Notes under the pieces: model-generated
Seen by the model: only the letters and a program-made list of their open reading frames with translations
Database searches by the model: none
Told to the model about the DNA's origin: nothing
Shown here: piece by piece, positions 4,739 to 5,022 of the stretch
How positions within the stretch are numbered: position 1 is the first letter of the stretch
Layout of the letters: every line of letters begins with the position of its first letter
Assembly: GCA_964416365.1 (NCBI GenBank)
Contig: CAYQDO010000044.1
Span: 1-5,022, forward strand
Source of the DNA: DUUS01 sp964416365
GTDB lineage: Bacteria > Bacillota_I > Bacilli_A > RF39 > UBA660
Reading direction: 5' to 3'
DNA: 5,022 nucleotides
Position numbers and translations under genes: made by a program

Positions 4739-5022
4739 ATGAAAATAGTTTATCCATACAAAAGTATGTATAGTCATCTACAATATTTAGAACACGATTA
4801 TAATGATGATAGTAATAGAACGGTATGTATATATACTAATAGAAATAATAATTCTGTAGATAGTTCAGCATTAAATATGGAAGGAATATTGAAAGAACAC
4901 TGTGATTTTGATTTTGAAAATAAAAAAGTTTTAGATGTCGGGATGGGAACTGGAGACATACTTTCTTTTGTCCGTAATGAATTAAAAGCTGATGTATATG
5001 GAGTAGATCTTTTTTCTTACAT
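4739..5022 (+). CDS. Class I SAM-dependent methyltransferase, N-terminal 94 residues; 3' end outside window
   Basis: The frame from ATG 4739 stays open to the window end, giving 94 codons and two extra bases. Residues 64-72, VLDVGMGTG, are the glycine-rich motif I that holds S-adenosylmethionine in Rossmann-fold methyltransferases, and D90 in GVDLF fits the acidic residue ending strand beta-2 that contacts the ribose of the cofactor. The first 60 residues (MKIVYPYKSM onward) are polar, rich in Asn and Tyr, have no signal peptide or membrane segment, and match no substrate-recognition domain I know. The substrate could be a small molecule, lipid, protein or nucleic acid; the visible part does not decide. 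It has its own promoter and a good ribosome site (AAGGAG, 9 bases upstream). It was found by translating the end of the window by eye, and the frame shows no stops. Confidence 0.82.
   Translation, partial: MKIVYPYKSMYSHLQYLEHDYNDDSNRTVCIYTNRNNNSVDSSALNMEGILKEHCDFDFENKKVLDVGMGTGDILSFVRNELKADVYGVDLFSY

Overview
The window comes from an AT-rich, low-GC Gram-positive genome (Bacillota, probably a Bacilli, Erysipelotrichia or Mollicutes-like lineage). The evidence is strong AGGAGG-type ribosome sites, a T-box leader in front of a single-chain glycyl-tRNA synthetase, and a Bacillus-type LexA box. The genetic code looks standard: all seven Trp codons I found in the glycyl-tRNA synthetase fragment and the Y-family polymerase are TGG, and the polymerase ends in TGA. 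This argues against a TGA=Trp Mycoplasma code. I cannot name the species.

The left half is on the minus strand. Transcription runs from the shared intergenic region near 2940 leftward through priA (729-2903, replication-restart helicase). It then reaches glyS (1-558, cut by the window edge). glyS has its own promoter directly after the priA stop, followed by a very compact glycine T-box leader (about 580-692) with a GGC Gly codon in a short hairpin, a textbook T-box/antiterminator and a terminator-like stem plus U-tract.

The right half is on the plus strand. A gene for a Y-family translesion polymerase (3054-4313, UvrX/YqjW/DinB-like, with a QLNLF clamp-binding motif) starts from a promoter overlapped by a near-consensus LexA box, so it should be SOS-controlled. 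Next come tRNA-Ala(UGC) with its own promoter, a strong intrinsic terminator, about 270 bases with no convincing gene, and the first 94 codons of a class I SAM-dependent methyltransferase that runs off the window.

priA and the polymerase gene are divergent across about 150 bases, both deal with damaged or stalled replication, and their promoter elements lie very close together. glyS and tRNA-Ala belong to translation. The genes otherwise look like ordinary chromosomal housekeeping genes. I see no CRISPR array, insertion sequence, phage gene or toxin-antitoxin pair, and no clear new multi-gene system. The most interesting item is the unusually small T-box leader.
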